Shown: positions 18,726 to 29,388 of the stretch, piece by piece
How the letters are laid out: every line of letters begins with the position of its first letter
Numbering within the stretch: the stretch's first letter is position 1
Source of the DNA: an uncultured Clostridia bacterium
Lineage (GTDB): Bacteria > Bacillota > Clostridia > Christensenellales > DTU072
DNA length: 64,000 bases
Assembly: GCA_944372095.1 (NCBI GenBank)
Contig: CALVYG010000048.1
Span: forward strand, 1 to 64,000
Direction of reading: 5' to 3'
The notes under the pieces: model-generated
Told to the model about the DNA's origin: nothing
What the model saw: only the letters and a program-made list of their open reading frames with translations
Database searches by the model: none
Made by a program: the position numbers and the translations under genes

Positions 18726-19561
18726 AATTTTTCTAATATAATTTTTCCGAAAGAATTTTTCCTAAAATCCTGAATAACGGATTTTGCAGTGCGTTCAATA
18801 TCCGGCGCACCTCCTTTAAGCAAAAATCCTTTTTTTCTTGATATGGTATTTAATAATTCGTTATCGTCAAAAGGAATATCGGTGAGATTATATTTTTTAA
18901 TCAAATTTTCTTTATAATTTGTTTTTAATTCATTTAATATTGCCATCGATAGTTCCGAAACATCGATAATATCGTCTTTTATACTGCCTACCATTGCAAG
19001 ATGTACGGCTTTATTCTGATCTGAAAAGTCAGGATAAAGTGTTCCGGGAGTATCAAGTAAATCAATATATTTATCAACACTTACCCATTGCTTTCCTCTT
19101 GTAACACCCGGTTTATTTCCGGTAACGGCTCTTTTTTTACCTGTCAGACTGTTAATAAGAGTACTTTTCCCGCAATTAGGGATACCGATTACCATTGCTC
19201 TTACTGTCTTTTTTACGCCTTTAAGCGCATAACGTTCCATCAACGGTGCAACAAGGCTTCTCAATGCCGATATGAAAGCTTTATTCCCGCCGTTAATCGT
19301 TGAATTTGCCGTAATACATTTACTGTTATTATCGGAAAAATATTCTTGCCATTTAACAAGTTCGTTTTGTGGAACCAAATCGGCTTTATTCAGAACATAT
19401 AATCTAGGTTTATCCGAAAAAATTATATCATATGACGGATTAACCGACGATAAAGGAATTCTGGCATCAAGCACATAAACGATGGAGTCTACTTTTGACG
19501 CATCTGCTTCCATTTCTCTTAATGCTTTTGTCATATGCCCGGGAAACCAGTGAATAAACAT
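18722..19561 (-). CDS. rbgA: Ribosome biogenesis GTPase RbgA (YlqF)
   Basis: Circularly permuted GTPase needed for late 50S assembly. In the 279-residue protein the G4 motif NKAD comes first (about residue 57), then the G1 P-loop GIPNCGKSTLIN (about residue 130) and G3 DTPGT (about residue 174). The N-terminus IHWFPGHMTKALREM is the YlqF signature. It overlaps trmD by one base and rnhB by four. Assembly of uL16 depends on RbgA in Bacillus subtilis. Confidence 0.96.
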   Translation of the reverse strand: MFIHWFPGHMTKALREMEADASKVDSIVYVLDARIPLSSVNPSYDIIFSDKPRLYVLNKADLVPQNELVKWQEYFSDNNSKCITANSTINGGNKAFISALRSLVAPLMERYALKGVKKTVRAMVIGIPNCGKSTLINSLTGKKRAVTGNKPGVTRGKQWVSVDKYIDLLDTPGTLYPDFSDQNKAVHLAMVGSIKDDIIDVSELSMAILNELKTNYKENLIKKYNLTDIPFDDNELLNTISRKKGFLLKGGAPDIERTAKSVIQDFRKNSFGKIILEKL

Positions 19562-20241
19562 TAACTGTTCCTCCCGTCAATCAAATCGGGGCGCAATTTT
19601 TTCGTAAGAAGTATGCTTTGTTCTTTTCTCCATTCGGCAACAGCGGAATGGTCTCCGCCGATTAAAATATCAGGAACGCATAAGCCTTCAAATTCATACG
19701 GCCTGGTATAATGCGGATATTCAAGTAAACCGTCGGCAAAAGATTCTTCATCCGTACTCTCTTCACTGCCGAGCACACCCTTAACGTATCGCGATACGGC
19801 ATTTATTAAAACCATTGACGCTAAATCTCCGCTGGTCAATACATAATCGCCTATTGAAATTTCCTCATCGATGTCTAAATCGATTATTCTCTGGTCTATT
19901 CCTTCGTAGCTTCCGTTAAAAAGTAAAATGTTTTCTACTTTTGAAAGTGTTTCAACTTTTTTTTGATTGAGAGTTTTTCCTTTCGGACTCAAATAAATTC
20001 TGTAAAATACGTGATTCGGGTCAACCGAATTAATCGCGTCATGCGCCGGTTGAGGAGTCATTACCATTCCCGCACCTCCGCCGTACGGATAATCGTCACA
20101 ACGTTTGTGTTTATCTTTTGAATAATCTCTTATATTGATAATTTCTAAATCGAATATTTCTTTTTCAATTGCTTTGCCGATAACTCCCGATTTCAAACTT
20201 TCATACATTTCCGGGAATAAAGTCAATACTTTAATTTTCAT
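19561..20241 (-). CDS. trmD: tRNA (guanine37-N1)-methyltransferase TrmD
   Basis: Makes m1G37 in tRNAs reading CNN/GG codons, preventing +1 frameshifting. The 226-residue protein has the N-terminus MKIKVLTLFPEMYE, the SPOUT knot segments YGGGAGMVMTPQP and NGSYEGIDQRIIDLDIDEEISIGDYVLTSGD, and the LLEYPHYTRP block. It overlaps the end of rimM by 11 bases. It acts in the same operon as rimM and rpsP, as in most bacteria. Confidence 0.97.
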   Translation of the reverse strand: MKIKVLTLFPEMYESLKSGVIGKAIEKEIFDLEIINIRDYSKDKHKRCDDYPYGGGAGMVMTPQPAHDAINSVDPNHVFYRIYLSPKGKTLNQKKVETLSKVENILLFNGSYEGIDQRIIDLDIDEEISIGDYVLTSGDLASMVLINAVSRYVKGVLGSEESTDEESFADGLLEYPHYTRPYEFEGLCVPDILIGGDHSAVAEWRKEQSILLTKKLRPDLIDGRNS

Positions 20242-20728
20242 AAAGTACCACCTCTGAAAGTTTCTCGCTGTTTACAAAAAAAAGTTTTGATTGAATGTCA
20301 ACTTTAACATTCAATGCCCGAATCCACGGAAACATAATTCTTTGTCCCTTTTTCTCTGCGACAATAACGTCTGCACTTCCGTATTGAAGTATATCGGTTA
20401 TTTTCCCGTAGTCGTTTATTCCGTCATAAACTTTACATCCGATAATGTCTGAAACATAAAATCTGCCTTTATCTGGGACAGGCAATTCCGTTTGTTCACA
20501 CGAAAGTTCTTTCCCCCTCAAAGTTTCGGCGCTGTTCATATCGTTTATTCCGACAAATTTAAGCAAAACAAAATTACCGAAAATTTTGAAATTTTCGACC
20601 GAATATTTTTTTCCGTCTATATAAAAATATTTAATACAGCTAAAACAATCGGGGGAGTCCATAAAGCATTCGGCTTTAACGTCTCCCCTGATTCCGTGCG
20701 CTTTTAAAATTTTGCCGACAACAAGCAT
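20231..20728 (-). CDS. rimM: Ribosome maturation factor RimM
   Basis: 30S assembly factor binding uS19 near the 16S head. The 165-residue product has the N-terminal barrel with VGKILKAHGIRGDVKAE and a C-terminal PRC-like barrel (KGRFYVSDIIGCKVYD, then KITDILQYGSADV and FPWIRA). The length is normal. The ATG follows the khpA stop directly, and its own end overlaps trmD by 11 bases. Confidence 0.95.
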   Translation of the reverse strand: MLVVGKILKAHGIRGDVKAECFMDSPDCFSCIKYFYIDGKKYSVENFKIFGNFVLLKFVGINDMNSAETLRGKELSCEQTELPVPDKGRFYVSDIIGCKVYDGINDYGKITDILQYGSADVIVAEKKGQRIMFPWIRALNVKVDIQSKLFFVNSEKLSEVVLYEN

Positions 20729-20959
20729 TTAACGCTCCTCGACATATACACCGTATGATTTGTCGGTTTTGTGTCCGGCGCTTCTGACAAGAGTTCGGAT
20801 TGCCTTTGCTATTTTACCGCCTTTGCCTATCACGGCATTAACGGCATCTTTATCGACAAGAACTTTTATATCCGCTTTGTCTCCGTCTTCCACGATAACC
20901 AGTTCGTATTTAGACTTATCAATTAATGAACCGACAATAAAGTCAACTAGTTCGTACAT
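20729..20959 (-). CDS. khpA: KH-domain RNA-binding protein KhpA (YlqC)
   Basis: Small KH protein that partners with KhpB (Jag) and binds many RNAs in Gram-positive bacteria. The 76-residue product carries the GxxG loop IGKGGKIAKAIR at about residue 45, preceded by VLVDKDAVNAV. GGAG precedes the ATG. It lies between rpsP and rimM, the conserved ylqC place; the ylqD gene seen in Bacillus is absent. Confidence 0.93.
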   Translation of the reverse strand: MYELVDFIVGSLIDKSKYELVIVEDGDKADIKVLVDKDAVNAVIGKGGKIAKAIRTLVRSAGHKTDKSYGVYVEER

Positions 20960-20967
20960 TTTTTCTC

Positions 20968-21219
20968 CTATTTCTTTTCTATGATTCCGTTTTTAATAAA
21001 CAAATCACGAACCGTATCGGTAGGCTGAGCCCCGTACGCAAGCCATTTTTTAGCGATTTCTGCGTCTATTTTTACATCAGCAGGTTCTGTAACGGGGTTG
21101 TAGTACCCTATTTGTTCGATATACTGTCCGTCTCTTGCTTTTCTTGAATCCGTTGCTACGATGCGATAGAAAGGAGCTTTTTTTGCACCCATTCTTGTAA
21201 GTCTGATTTTTACTGCCAT
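20968..21219 (-). CDS. rpsP: Small ribosomal subunit protein bS16
   Basis: 30S assembly and structural protein. The 83-residue product begins [31 protein letters not shown] and continues IEQIGYYNP and the [21 protein letters not shown] motif. The start at 21219 is set by GGAGG; the longer frame to 21258 reads into the ffh stop region. It lies 28 bases after ffh and eight before khpA. Confidence 0.97.
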   Translation of the reverse strand: MAVKIRLTRMGAKKAPFYRIVATDSRKARDGQYIEQIGYYNPVTEPADVKIDAEIAKKWLAYGAQPTDTVRDLFIKNGIIEKK

Positions 21220-21247
21220 TTTATCCTCCAAAAAAGTAATTTTTTTA

Positions 21248-22570
21248 TTAAAATCCAAACGGGAACTTCATTTTTCCCGAATTGAGTTTTTTCATCATAT
21301 CTTTTGTTTGATTAAATTGATTTATAAGTTTATTTACGTCCTGAACGGTCGTGCCGCTTCCCGATGCTATCCTCTTCCTTCTGGAAGCGTTAAGAATTTC
21401 CGGTTTGGCACGTTCTTTCGGCGTCATCGATTGTATTATGGCTTTTGTTTTATCCAACTGCTTTTCATCGACATTCAGATTGGCACCTTTTAATTTATTG
21501 CTCATTCCGGGAAGCATATTAATCATTTCAGACAAATTGCCCATTTTCTTTACACCGGAAAGCTGATTAAGATAATCCTCCAAATCAAAAGAATTTTCCT
21601 TAATACGCTTTGCAAGTTTTTTCGCGTCTTCTTCGGTTATTGCTTGTTCTGCTTTTTCAATTAAAGTAAGAACGTCTCCCATCCCGAGAATTCTTGATGC
21701 CATTCTGTCCGGGTGAAAAGGCTCAATTTCTGTGATTTTTTCGCCTGTTCCGCAATATTTAATCGGTTTACCGAGGATTGCTTTTATGCTTAATGCCGCA
21801 CCGCCTCTTGTATCGCCGTCAAGTTTAGTCAGAATCACACCAGTAATATCAATTTTTGAATTAAATGTTCCGGCTACATTGACACTGTCCTGACCGAGCA
21901 TTGCATCGACTACCAATAAAATTTCAGACGGATTCACGGCTTTTTTTATATCGGTAAGCTCCTGCATCAATGCTTCGTCGACATGTAAACGACCCGCCGT
22001 ATCGATTATCACTACGTCGTAACCGTTTTTCTTTGCAAATTCAATTCCGCTTTTTGCAATTGCAACGGGGTTAGTCTGTCCTTTTTCAAAAACGGCAACA
22101 TCGGCTTTCTGCCCGACTACCTGCAACTGTTTAATTGCTGCGGGCCTGTAAATATCCCCTGCCACCAATAAAGGTTTTTTACCTTGTTTTTTCAGCATAG
22201 CGGCGAGTTTACCGCACATGGTGGTTTTTCCCGCCCCTTGTAACCCGCACATAAGTATAACTGTCGGAGGCGTATCGCTGAATTGAAGTCTTGAATGAGT
22301 CGACCCCATTAACTTTACAAGTTCTTCGTTTACGATTTTGATTACTTGCTGAGACGGGTCAAGACCTTTAAGTATATCTTCTCCGAGAGCTCTTTCGCTT
22401 ACCGAATTTATAAAGCTTTTAACAACATTAAAATTAACGTCGGCTTCAAGTAATGCAATCCGAACGTCGCGCATCGCACTTTTTATTTCAAGTTCGGTTA
22501 AAGCGCCTTTATTTCTTAATTTTGAAAAGGCATGGTTAAGTTTCTCACTCAAAGAACCGAAAGTTGCCAC
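21248..22570 (-). CDS. ffh: Signal recognition particle protein Ffh (SRP54)
   Basis: GTPase that binds signal peptides and 4.5S RNA for co-translational membrane targeting. The 440-residue protein has the N domain, the G domain with P-loop GLQGAGKTT (about residue 108), DTAGRLHVD and [14 protein letters not shown]. The methionine-rich M domain has [17 protein letters not shown] for RNA binding and ends KMKFPFGF. It abuts ylxM with no gap, a conserved pair. Confidence 0.97.
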   Translation of the reverse strand: MATFGSLSEKLNHAFSKLRNKGALTELEIKSAMRDVRIALLEADVNFNVVKSFINSVSERALGEDILKGLDPSQQVIKIVNEELVKLMGSTHSRLQFSDTPPTVILMCGLQGAGKTTMCGKLAAMLKKQGKKPLLVAGDIYRPAAIKQLQVVGQKADVAVFEKGQTNPVAIAKSGIEFAKKNGYDVVIIDTAGRLHVDEALMQELTDIKKAVNPSEILLVVDAMLGQDSVNVAGTFNSKIDITGVILTKLDGDTRGGAALSIKAILGKPIKYCGTGEKITEIEPFHPDRMASRILGMGDVLTLIEKAEQAITEEDAKKLAKRIKENSFDLEDYLNQLSGVKKMGNLSEMINMLPGMSNKLKGANLNVDEKQLDKTKAIIQSMTPKERAKPEILNASRRKRIASGSGTTVQDVNKLINQFNQTKDMMKKLNSGKMKFPFGF

Positions 22571-22915
22571 TTATATCTCCTTTATGTCATTCACAATTTT
22601 AATTAAAGCCGAACGTTGTTCGTTACTGCAATTTCCGTTTTCGATAAAATTTTCGATACTAACGATAATTCTTTTTATTTTGCTTACAAGTCCGAGCTTG
22701 CGTTCATAATCGGATAACTTTTTTAATGACCTTACTATTATATCTCTTACGCCTTGCCTCGTTATTCCCGATATTTCGCTTATTTCCGATAGACTCATAT
22801 CGCAATCATAATATAAACGCATTACTTCATGCTGATGCTCGTTCAATAGTCCGCCGTAATATGCGTATAAAATTCCGTCATATATTTTATCTTTCATAAT
22901 GCAACTGTAAAGCAT
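22571..22915 (-). CDS. ylxM: SRP-associated helix-turn-helix protein YlxM
   Basis: Small UPF0122 family protein encoded before ffh in Gram-positives; the Streptococcus homologue binds Ffh and 4.5S RNA. The 114-residue product resembles sigma-70 region 4: MRLYYDCDMSLSEISEISGITRQGVRDIIVR forms the helix-turn-helix (written here only as a family pattern, residues about 28-60). AAAGG lies four bases before ATG 22915, giving MLYSCIMKD; an ATG at 22897 is the homologue-like start but has no clear ribosome site. It is first in the operon. Confidence 0.9.
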   Translation of the reverse strand: MLYSCIMKDKIYDGILYAYYGGLLNEHQHEVMRLYYDCDMSLSEISEISGITRQGVRDIIVRSLKKLSDYERKLGLVSKIKRIIVSIENFIENGNCSNEQRSALIKIVNDIKEI

Positions 22916-22933
22916 TGAACCTTTACAGTAAGG

Positions 22934-22962
22934 ATTATTTCATATTTCCCTTGTCTTGTCAA
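22934..22962 (-). promoter_or_regulatory. Promoter of ylxM-ffh-rpsP operon
   Basis: TTGACA (22962-22957), 17 bases, AATAAT (22939-22934) on the minus strand, with a leader of only about 15 bases. Confidence 0.75.
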
Positions 22963-23008
22963 GCATTTTTAAACAATAAGGTTAAAAAATTAGTAAAAAA
23001 TCAATAGA

Positions 23009-23030
23009 ATAAAATTGAAAATAATTTTAT
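23009..23030. repeat. Inverted repeat upstream of the RHH-clpB promoter
   Basis: Perfect eight-base arms ATAAAATT and AATTTTAT with a six-base spacer end ten bases before the -35 box of the RHH gene. It could be an operator, but the region is very A+T-rich so chance is possible. Confidence 0.35.
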
Positions 23031-23039
23031 ATAAAATGC

Positions 23040-23068
23040 TTTACATTTTTTACAAATGAAGATATAAT
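23040..23068 (+). promoter_or_regulatory. Promoter of the RHH regulator-clpB operon
   Basis: TTTACA at 23040-23045, 17 bases, TATAAT at 23063-23068, about 30 bases before the ATG. No CIRCE or CtsR-type heptad repeat is visible here. Confidence 0.75.
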
Positions 23069-23099
23069 AAAGAAAGACAAAAAAGGGAAAGATAAAAAG

Positions 23100-23735
23100 A
23101 TGAAAAAAAGTTTATACAGTCTTATTCTGAGTGATGAAGTTGTCAAAAGAATAGATGCCACGGCTGAACAAATGGGAACAAACAGAAGTAATCTTGTAAA
23201 CCAGATAATTGCCGATTATGTTGCTTATATTACGCCTGAAATGCGTATAAAACATATATTTGAACGTATATTTACAATCCTTACTCCTGCAAACCTTATT
23301 CCCTATACAGAGAGCAGCGACAAAATGATATCAATTAAAACTTCGCTGGAGATGAAATACAAGCCTACAATAAGATATAGCATTCAATTATACGAAATAA
23401 CGGATGATTCAATAGGTAAATTAAAAGTTTTCTACCGTACACATTCGGAAGAATTAATATATAATATTCATTCATATTTATCCGAACTGATTCATTTGGA
23501 AAAAAAATATAATTTGAATAAAATTGTTTACGACATAAGCGAAGGAAAATTTATTAGAAATTTTATGATTCCCGAAGGAAGACAATATTCCCAGGAAGAA
23601 ATAGCAAGAGGAATCAGCGACTATGTAAAGAATTTTGATTATATGATGAAAAAATATCTTTGCGGAAAGTACAGTGAAAACTCTTCACTCGAATATGACT
23701 ATAAAATATATATATCTAAATCTATCCTTATATAA
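23100..23735 (+). CDS. Ribbon-helix-helix DNA-binding protein upstream of clpB
   Basis: A 211-residue protein. Residues 1-45 fit a CopG/Arc-type ribbon-helix-helix: a short strand KSLYSLILSD, helix EVVKRIDATAEQ, the MGTNRSNLV turn and a second helix into NQIIADYVAYI. The remaining 160 residues are charged and not recognised; they may form an effector or oligomerisation domain. GGGAAAG precedes the ATG. The stop is 15 bases before clpB, with only a ribosome site between, so the two form an operon. By context it may regulate clpB. The DNA-binding fold is likely; the target is inferred. Confidence 0.7.
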   Translation: MKKSLYSLILSDEVVKRIDATAEQMGTNRSNLVNQIIADYVAYITPEMRIKHIFERIFTILTPANLIPYTESSDKMISIKTSLEMKYKPTIRYSIQLYEITDDSIGKLKVFYRTHSEELIYNIHSYLSELIHLEKKYNLNKIVYDISEGKFIRNFMIPEGRQYSQEEIARGISDYVKNFDYMMKKYLCGKYSENSSLEYDYKIYISKSILI

Positions 23736-23750
23736 TGTAGGAGGCAAAAA

Positions 23751-26369
23751 ATGAACATACAAAAATTGACACAAAAATCGCAAGAAGCATTGAGGAACGC
23801 ACAAACATATGCCCAAAACAATAATAATCAAATGATAGAGCCATGCCATATTGCTCTCGCCTTGGTATCAGATTCCTACGGTCTTATTCCGTCAGTTATA
23901 TCAAAATGCGCAGGCAACAGAACAGCCATAATAAAAGAACTGACGTCGATGATATCCTCTCTTCCGAAAGTTAAGATGCAATCGTCGGATAATTCACAGA
24001 TTTATGTATCTCAAGATACAGAAAAAGTACTAAATATTGCAGAATCCGCCGCACAAAAAAACGGTGACGAGTATGTTAGCGTAGAACATATTATGTCTGC
24101 AATTTATAAAGTAGATTCTAAAATCTCAAAAATAATGGATAATAACGGCGTTTCGGAAAAAAAGTTCAATGCGGAAATATCGGCTATAAAAAAGGACAGA
24201 AAAGTTACGGGAGATAATCCGGAAGAAACTTATGAGGCGCTGAAAAAATACGGTTCCGACCTGACTGAAAGGGCTCGGAATCACAAACTTGACCCTGTTA
24301 TAGGTCGTGATAACGAAATACGTAACGTAATACGGATTTTAAGCCGTAAAACGAAAAACAATCCTGTCCTTATCGGTGAACCGGGCGTAGGTAAGACGGC
24401 AATTGCCGAAGGACTTGCACAACGTATTGTTGCAGGAGACGTTCCGGAAAGCCTTAAAGATAAAACTGTATTTTCTCTTGACATGGGAGCACTTATTGCA
24501 GGAGCAAAATACCGCGGCGAATTTGAAGAACGACTTAAAGCCGTTTTGAATGAGGTTAAAGACAGCGAAGGTAGAATTTTGCTTTTTATTGACGAACTTC
24601 ATACAATAGTAGGCGCAGGGAAAACCGATTCCGCGATGGATGCAGGAAATCTTCTTAAACCTCTCCTTGCCCGCGGAGAACTTCACTGTATAGGTGCCAC
24701 TACGCTTGACGAATATCGCAAATACATTGAAAAGGACGCAGCGCTCGAAAGGCGTTTTCAACCTGTTATGGTTGACGAACCAACTGTTGAAGATACAATA
24801 GCGATTTTAAGAGGATTAAAGGAGCGCTATGAAATTTTCCACGGAGTTCAGATACAGGATAACGCTCTCGTTGCCGCCGCTACTCTCAGTGACAGATACA
24901 TTACCGACAGATTTCTTCCGGATAAGGCAATAGACCTCGTAGACGAAGCTTGCGCTATGATTAGAACGGAAATAGATTCTATGCCGACGGAAATGGATGA
25001 AATTAACCGTAAAATTATTCAGCTTCAAATCGAAGAAATGGCGTTAAAAAACGAAACCGATACCCTTTCGGCTGAACGTCTGAATTCTATCCATAAAGAA
25101 CTTGCCGAACTTAAAGAAAAGTTTGATTCTATGAAACTTCGCCTTGACAGCGAAAAAGCCGGTATCAACTCTGTGCAGCAAATCAAACAAAAGATAGACG
25201 AAATAAATGCCCAAATCGAAACAGCTCAACGTTCGTTCGATTATGAAAAAGCCGCAAAGTTAAGATACGGCGAACTTCCTGCACTCGAAAAAAGATTGAA
25301 AGAGCTTGAAGAACATCCTTCCGAAGTCAGTGAAAATAAACTTTTACGTAATAAAGTAACTGAAGAAGAAATTTCTAAAATCGTTTCGCGTTGGACAGGA
25401 ATTCCCATTTCAAAACTTATGGAAGGAGAAAGAGAAAAAATTATAAATCTTCCAACTCTACTGCACAAACGTGTTGTCGGACAGGATGAAGCCGTAAATT
25501 TAATTAGCGACGCAATAATGCGTTCTCGTGCAGGCATTTCCGATATCAACCGCCCTATCGGCAGTTTCTTGTTTCTTGGTCCGACCGGCGTGGGAAAAAC
25601 AGAGCTTGCAAAAGCGCTTGCCGAATGTCTTTTTGACGATGAACACAATATCGTAAGAATCGATATGAGCGAATATATGGAAAAATTCAGCGTTTCAAGA
25701 CTGATAGGTGCTCCTCCGGGATATGTGGGATACGATGAAGGCGGACAACTGACAGAAGCCGTAAGAAGACACCCTTATTCAGTTGTACTTTTCGATGAAA
25801 TTGAAAAAGCGCATCCCGATGTATTCAATATTCTCCTTCAAGTGTTAGACGACGGAAGAATTACGGATTCACAAGGAAGAACGGTAAACTTCAAAAACTG
25901 CATAATTATCATGACAAGTAATCTCGGTTCAGAATATTTGCTTGACGGTATAGATTCCGCCGGTAATATTACGGAAAACGCGCGTAAACAAACGGAAGCA
26001 TTACTGAAAAGAAGTTTCAGACCCGAATTCCTTAACAGACTTGACGAAATTATTATGTTCAAGCCTTTAACAATGGAAAATATGATAAAAATAGTAGAAC
26101 TTATTTTATCTAAACTTGATAAACGGCTTGAAGAAAAGCATTTGAAATTGTCAGTCACAGATGAGGCTAAAAAAGCATTAGTGAAATTAAGTTATAATCC
26201 TCAATTCGGTGCAAGACCGATTAAAAGATTTACACAGGCGAAAATCGAAACGGTTATAGCCAAAACTATACTTTCCGAAAACCTTAAACAAGGTGATACA
26301 ATAAAAATTGATTATAATCCTGAAAATAATTTTTATGTTACAATTATAAATTCAAAACAGAACGGATAA
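23751..26369 (+). CDS. clpB: ATP-dependent disaggregase ClpB
   Basis: Hsp100 chaperone that pulls proteins out of aggregates with DnaK. The 872-residue protein is complete. It has an N domain of two Clp repeats, AAA-1 with GEPGVGKTA and [11 protein letters not shown], and a coiled-coil M domain (about residues 395-530). AAA-2 follows with [20 protein letters not shown] and sensor residues in FLNRLDEII. The M domain distinguishes it from ClpC/ClpA and supports disaggregase activity. AGGAGG lies seven bases before the ATG. It overlaps the convergent hemW by 26 bases. Confidence 0.97.
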   Translation: MNIQKLTQKSQEALRNAQTYAQNNNNQMIEPCHIALALVSDSYGLIPSVISKCAGNRTAIIKELTSMISSLPKVKMQSSDNSQIYVSQDTEKVLNIAESAAQKNGDEYVSVEHIMSAIYKVDSKISKIMDNNGVSEKKFNAEISAIKKDRKVTGDNPEETYEALKKYGSDLTERARNHKLDPVIGRDNEIRNVIRILSRKTKNNPVLIGEPGVGKTAIAEGLAQRIVAGDVPESLKDKTVFSLDMGALIAGAKYRGEFEERLKAVLNEVKDSEGRILLFIDELHTIVGAGKTDSAMDAGNLLKPLLARGELHCIGATTLDEYRKYIEKDAALERRFQPVMVDEPTVEDTIAILRGLKERYEIFHGVQIQDNALVAAATLSDRYITDRFLPDKAIDLVDEACAMIRTEIDSMPTEMDEINRKIIQLQIEEMALKNETDTLSAERLNSIHKELAELKEKFDSMKLRLDSEKAGINSVQQIKQKIDEINAQIETAQRSFDYEKAAKLRYGELPALEKRLKELEEHPSEVSENKLLRNKVTEEEISKIVSRWTGIPISKLMEGEREKIINLPTLLHKRVVGQDEAVNLISDAIMRSRAGISDINRPIGSFLFLGPTGVGKTELAKALAECLFDDEHNIVRIDMSEYMEKFSVSRLIGAPPGYVGYDEGGQLTEAVRRHPYSVVLFDEIEKAHPDVFNILLQVLDDGRITDSQGRTVNFKNCIIIMTSNLGSEYLLDGIDSAGNITENARKQTEALLKRSFRPEFLNRLDEIIMFKPLTMENMIKIVELILSKLDKRLEEKHLKLSVTDEAKKALVKLSYNPQFGARPIKRFTQAKIETVIAKTILSENLKQGDTIKIDYNPENNFYVTIINSKQNG

Positions 26370-27456
26370 TTTCATTCTGTACCAAAAAATATTTCGGAAG
26401 AATACTTACATTATTTTCTGAAAATAACAAGTATTCTTCCGCTTTTTTAATTCCGATATTATAATCTGATAAGAATTCAGTGCCGAATTTTTCTTTATAA
26501 TATTTATAATTTATTCCTTTAACCGTTCTCAATCTGAGCATAACATACTCAAATTTGTCTTCAAAAATGCTTTTTTTTCTTTCCGAAATTTGTAAATCGT
26601 TTCCTGAATGATTTCCGTTAATATATTTTTCTAAATTTGCCACGTTAAAATATCGTTCGCCGTTAAAATACGAATGAGCCCCTGCACCGATACCCAGATA
26701 TGGTGTCAAATTCCAATAGGAAGAGTTATGTTTACTTTCAAAACCTTCCTTACAAAAATTACTTGTTTCATATCGGTTAATACCGTATTTTGCCAGCTTG
26801 TTCAGTAAAGCTTCATATTGGTTTATCGTTTCATCGTCATCTGCAACAAAAATTTTTCTTTCAGCAATATCTTTTTGTAATTTTGTCCCATCTTCAACGG
26901 TAAGCATATAAGCTGAAAGATGTTGAATATAAGGAACTATTCTTTCTGCGTCTTTTTCGGGGCTTTGAGATTTATCTATTCCGATAATTAAATCTACGCT
27001 TACATTATTAAAATATTTTGCTGCTTTCTCCAATGTAGCTAATCCCAGTTCGGCACTATGTAATCTTCCGAGTTTTTTCAAAAAAACATCATTTAGCGTT
27101 TGTATTCCTATGCTGATACGGTTGATTCCGAATGACGGATATTTTTCTATATCAATTGAAGAATTAGGATTTATTTCTATCGTTATCTCCGGATTATCCA
27201 ATATAAAAAAAGAATTTATTTTGTCAAAAATAAGTTCCATATCGTATAATGTAAGTAAAGACGGAGTTCCCCCTCCGATATATATTGTTTTAATTTTTAA
27301 GTTTTTATTTTTTTTACCTAAAAGAGTAATTTCATTTAATATTTCTTCTATATACTTATTTTTTACTGTTTCATCGATAATGCTAGAAAAAAAGCTGCAA
27401 TAGGCACATCTTTTTTCACAAAAAGGTATATGAATATAAAGTCCGCACTCAATCAT
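26344..27456 (-). CDS. hemW: HemW-type radical SAM protein (coproporphyrinogen oxidase-like)
   Basis: HemW proteins are heme-binding radical SAM proteins thought to be heme chaperones; they lack the HemN catalytic features. The 370-residue product begins [20 protein letters not shown] with the CxxxCxxC cluster site, then SFF, and has [23 protein letters not shown] and the SVDLIIGI strand. It overlaps lepA by four bases, the usual lepA-hemW order in Bacillota, and runs 26 bases into the 3' end of clpB on the opposite strand. Confidence 0.92.
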   Translation of the reverse strand: MIECGLYIHIPFCEKRCAYCSFFSSIIDETVKNKYIEEILNEITLLGKKNKNLKIKTIYIGGGTPSLLTLYDMELIFDKINSFFILDNPEITIEINPNSSIDIEKYPSFGINRISIGIQTLNDVFLKKLGRLHSAELGLATLEKAAKYFNNVSVDLIIGIDKSQSPEKDAERIVPYIQHLSAYMLTVEDGTKLQKDIAERKIFVADDDETINQYEALLNKLAKYGINRYETSNFCKEGFESKHNSSYWNLTPYLGIGAGAHSYFNGERYFNVANLEKYINGNHSGNDLQISERKKSIFEDKFEYVMLRLRTVKGINYKYYKEKFGTEFLSDYNIGIKKAEEYLLFSENNVSILPKYFLVQNEIIRSVLNL

Positions 27457-29264
27457 TTGTTATCGTTATCGAATTGAAGTATGGACATAAAAGCTTCGCT
27501 TGGAATCTGAACGCTACCTATTTGTCTCATACGTTTTTTTCCTTCTTTTTGCTTTTCAAGAAGTTTTTTCTTCCTTGTTATATCGCCTCCGTAACATTTT
27601 GCAAGTACGTCTTTTCTGAGTGCTTTGACAGTTTCTCTTGCAATTATTTTATTTCCTATCGCTGCCTGTATGGGAATTTCAAACATTTGACGAGGAATAA
27701 CATCTTTTAATTTTTCGGCAATCATCCTTCCTCTTGCGTAGGCCTTTTCTCTATGGACAATCAAACTTAACGCATCGCAAACTTCGCCGTTAAGAAGGAA
27801 ATCCAATTTAACAAGGTCATCGGCTGAGTATCCGTCAAGTTCATAATCCAAACTCGCATATCCGCGTGTCCTGGATTTCAGATTATCGAAAAAATCATAT
27901 ACGATTTCGCTTAAAGGCATTTTATATTCTATTTTCACTCTGCCTGTATCAATGTATGTTAAATTAACAAAAACTCCCCGTTTATCCTGGCACAATTCCA
28001 TTATCGACCCCACGTATTCAGGCGGAGTGTAAATAAACGCTTTTACAATGGGTTCCTCAATAGTCTCTATTTCTGTAACCGGAGGCAGATGTGACGGATT
28101 GTCAACCGTTATACATTCTCCGTTTGTTTTTTTGACGATATACGAAACGCTCGGAGCAGTTGTAATCAAGTCAAGGTCAAATTCTCTTTCCAAACGTTCT
28201 TCGATTATCTCCATATGCAATAATCCGAGAAATCCGCATCTGAACCCGAAACCCAAGGCAGTTGAAGTTTCAGGCTCAAAAATCAAAGATGCATCGTTAA
28301 GATTTAGTTTTTCAAGTGCATCTCGCACATCGTTATATTTACTTCCGTCGGCAGGGTATATGCCTGCAAAAACCATTGGATTGACTTTTTTATACCCTTT
28401 AAGCGGTTCTTTTGCAGGATTTCTCGCATCGGTAATCGTATCTCCTACCGAGGTGTCTTTTACATTTTTTATACTTGCACAAATATATCCGACATCACCT
28501 GCTTTAAGTTCTTTTACCGGAACCATTGACGGAGAAAAAATACCTGTTTCGGTTACGTCAAATTCTTTACCGTTGCTCATAAATTTAATTCTGTCACCTG
28601 AGGACACTTTCCCTTCTTTAATTCTTACATTGCAAATTGCACCTTTATAATTGTCATACATTGAATCAAAAATCAAAGCTTTAAGCGGTGCATTTTCATC
28701 TCCTTTCGGTGAAGGTAATTTTTCTATTATCTGTTCAATTACCTGTTCAATATTTATACCCTCTTTTGCACTTATTAGCGGTGCATCGGATGCATCCAAA
28801 CCTATTACATCTTCTATTTCTTTTTTTACTTCGTCCGGATTGGCCGACGGCAAATCTATTTTATTTATAACGGGAATTATTTCCAAATCATTGTCGAGCG
28901 CTAAATACACATTAGTCAAAGTTTGCGCTTCTATTCCTTGCGTCGCATCGACAATTAAAATTGCACCTTCACAAGCAGCAAGAGAACGACTTACTTCGTA
29001 TGTAAAGTCAACGTGCCCCGGGGTATCAATTAAATTCAATGTATATTCGTCGCCTTTATATTTATAAAACATTCTTACAGGTGTAAGTTTTATTGTAATG
29101 CCTCTTTCCCTTTCTATATCCATACTGTCCAGAAGCTGATTTTTCATTTCACGTTCACTTACTTGACCTGTTTTTTCCATTATTCTGTCAGCTAAAGTGC
29201 TTTTGCCATGGTCGATATGCGCCACTATGCAAAAATTTCTTATAAATTTCTGTCTGTCATCCAT
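27453..29264 (-). CDS. lepA: Elongation factor 4 (LepA)
   Basis: Translational GTPase linked to ribosome assembly or back-translocation under stress. The 603-residue protein has G1 [14 protein letters not shown]3 [16 protein letters not shown] and G4 [11 protein letters not shown]-like domains II, III and V follow, with the LepA-specific C-terminus ending [13 protein letters not shown]. It shares ATGA with hemW downstream. The promoter at 29303-29331 lies about 40 bases upstream. Confidence 0.97.
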   Translation of the reverse strand: MDDRQKFIRNFCIVAHIDHGKSTLADRIMEKTGQVSEREMKNQLLDSMDIERERGITIKLTPVRMFYKYKGDEYTLNLIDTPGHVDFTYEVSRSLAACEGAILIVDATQGIEAQTLTNVYLALDNDLEIIPVINKIDLPSANPDEVKKEIEDVIGLDASDAPLISAKEGINIEQVIEQIIEKLPSPKGDENAPLKALIFDSMYDNYKGAICNVRIKEGKVSSGDRIKFMSNGKEFDVTETGIFSPSMVPVKELKAGDVGYICASIKNVKDTSVGDTITDARNPAKEPLKGYKKVNPMVFAGIYPADGSKYNDVRDALEKLNLNDASLIFEPETSTALGFGFRCGFLGLLHMEIIEERLEREFDLDLITTAPSVSYIVKKTNGECITVDNPSHLPPVTEIETIEEPIVKAFIYTPPEYVGSIMELCQDKRGVFVNLTYIDTGRVKIEYKMPLSEIVYDFFDNLKSRTRGYASLDYELDGYSADDLVKLDFLLNGEVCDALSLIVHREKAYARGRMIAEKLKDVIPRQMFEIPIQAAIGNKIIARETVKALRKDVLAKCYGGDITRKKKLLEKQKEGKKRMRQIGSVQIPSEAFMSILQFDNDNK

Positions 29265-29302
29265 TTAATCCGATAACTCCGATTTTATGATTGTTATGAC
29301 TA

Positions 29303-29331
29303 ATTATATAAAAAAAAATAAAAATTAGCAA
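29303..29331 (-). promoter_or_regulatory. Promoter of lepA-hemW
   Basis: TTGCTA (29331-29326), 17 bases, TATAAT (29308-29303) on the minus strand in the divergent gap with the LUD gene. Confidence 0.65.
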
Positions 29332-29388
29332 TAAAATTTCAATTAGGGTATTTATTTTTTTTATAATATAATGTATAATATAAACATT

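Noticed and set aside
24281-25648. Minus-strand frames within clpB
   Set aside because: They mirror the conserved AAA domains and show no independent features.
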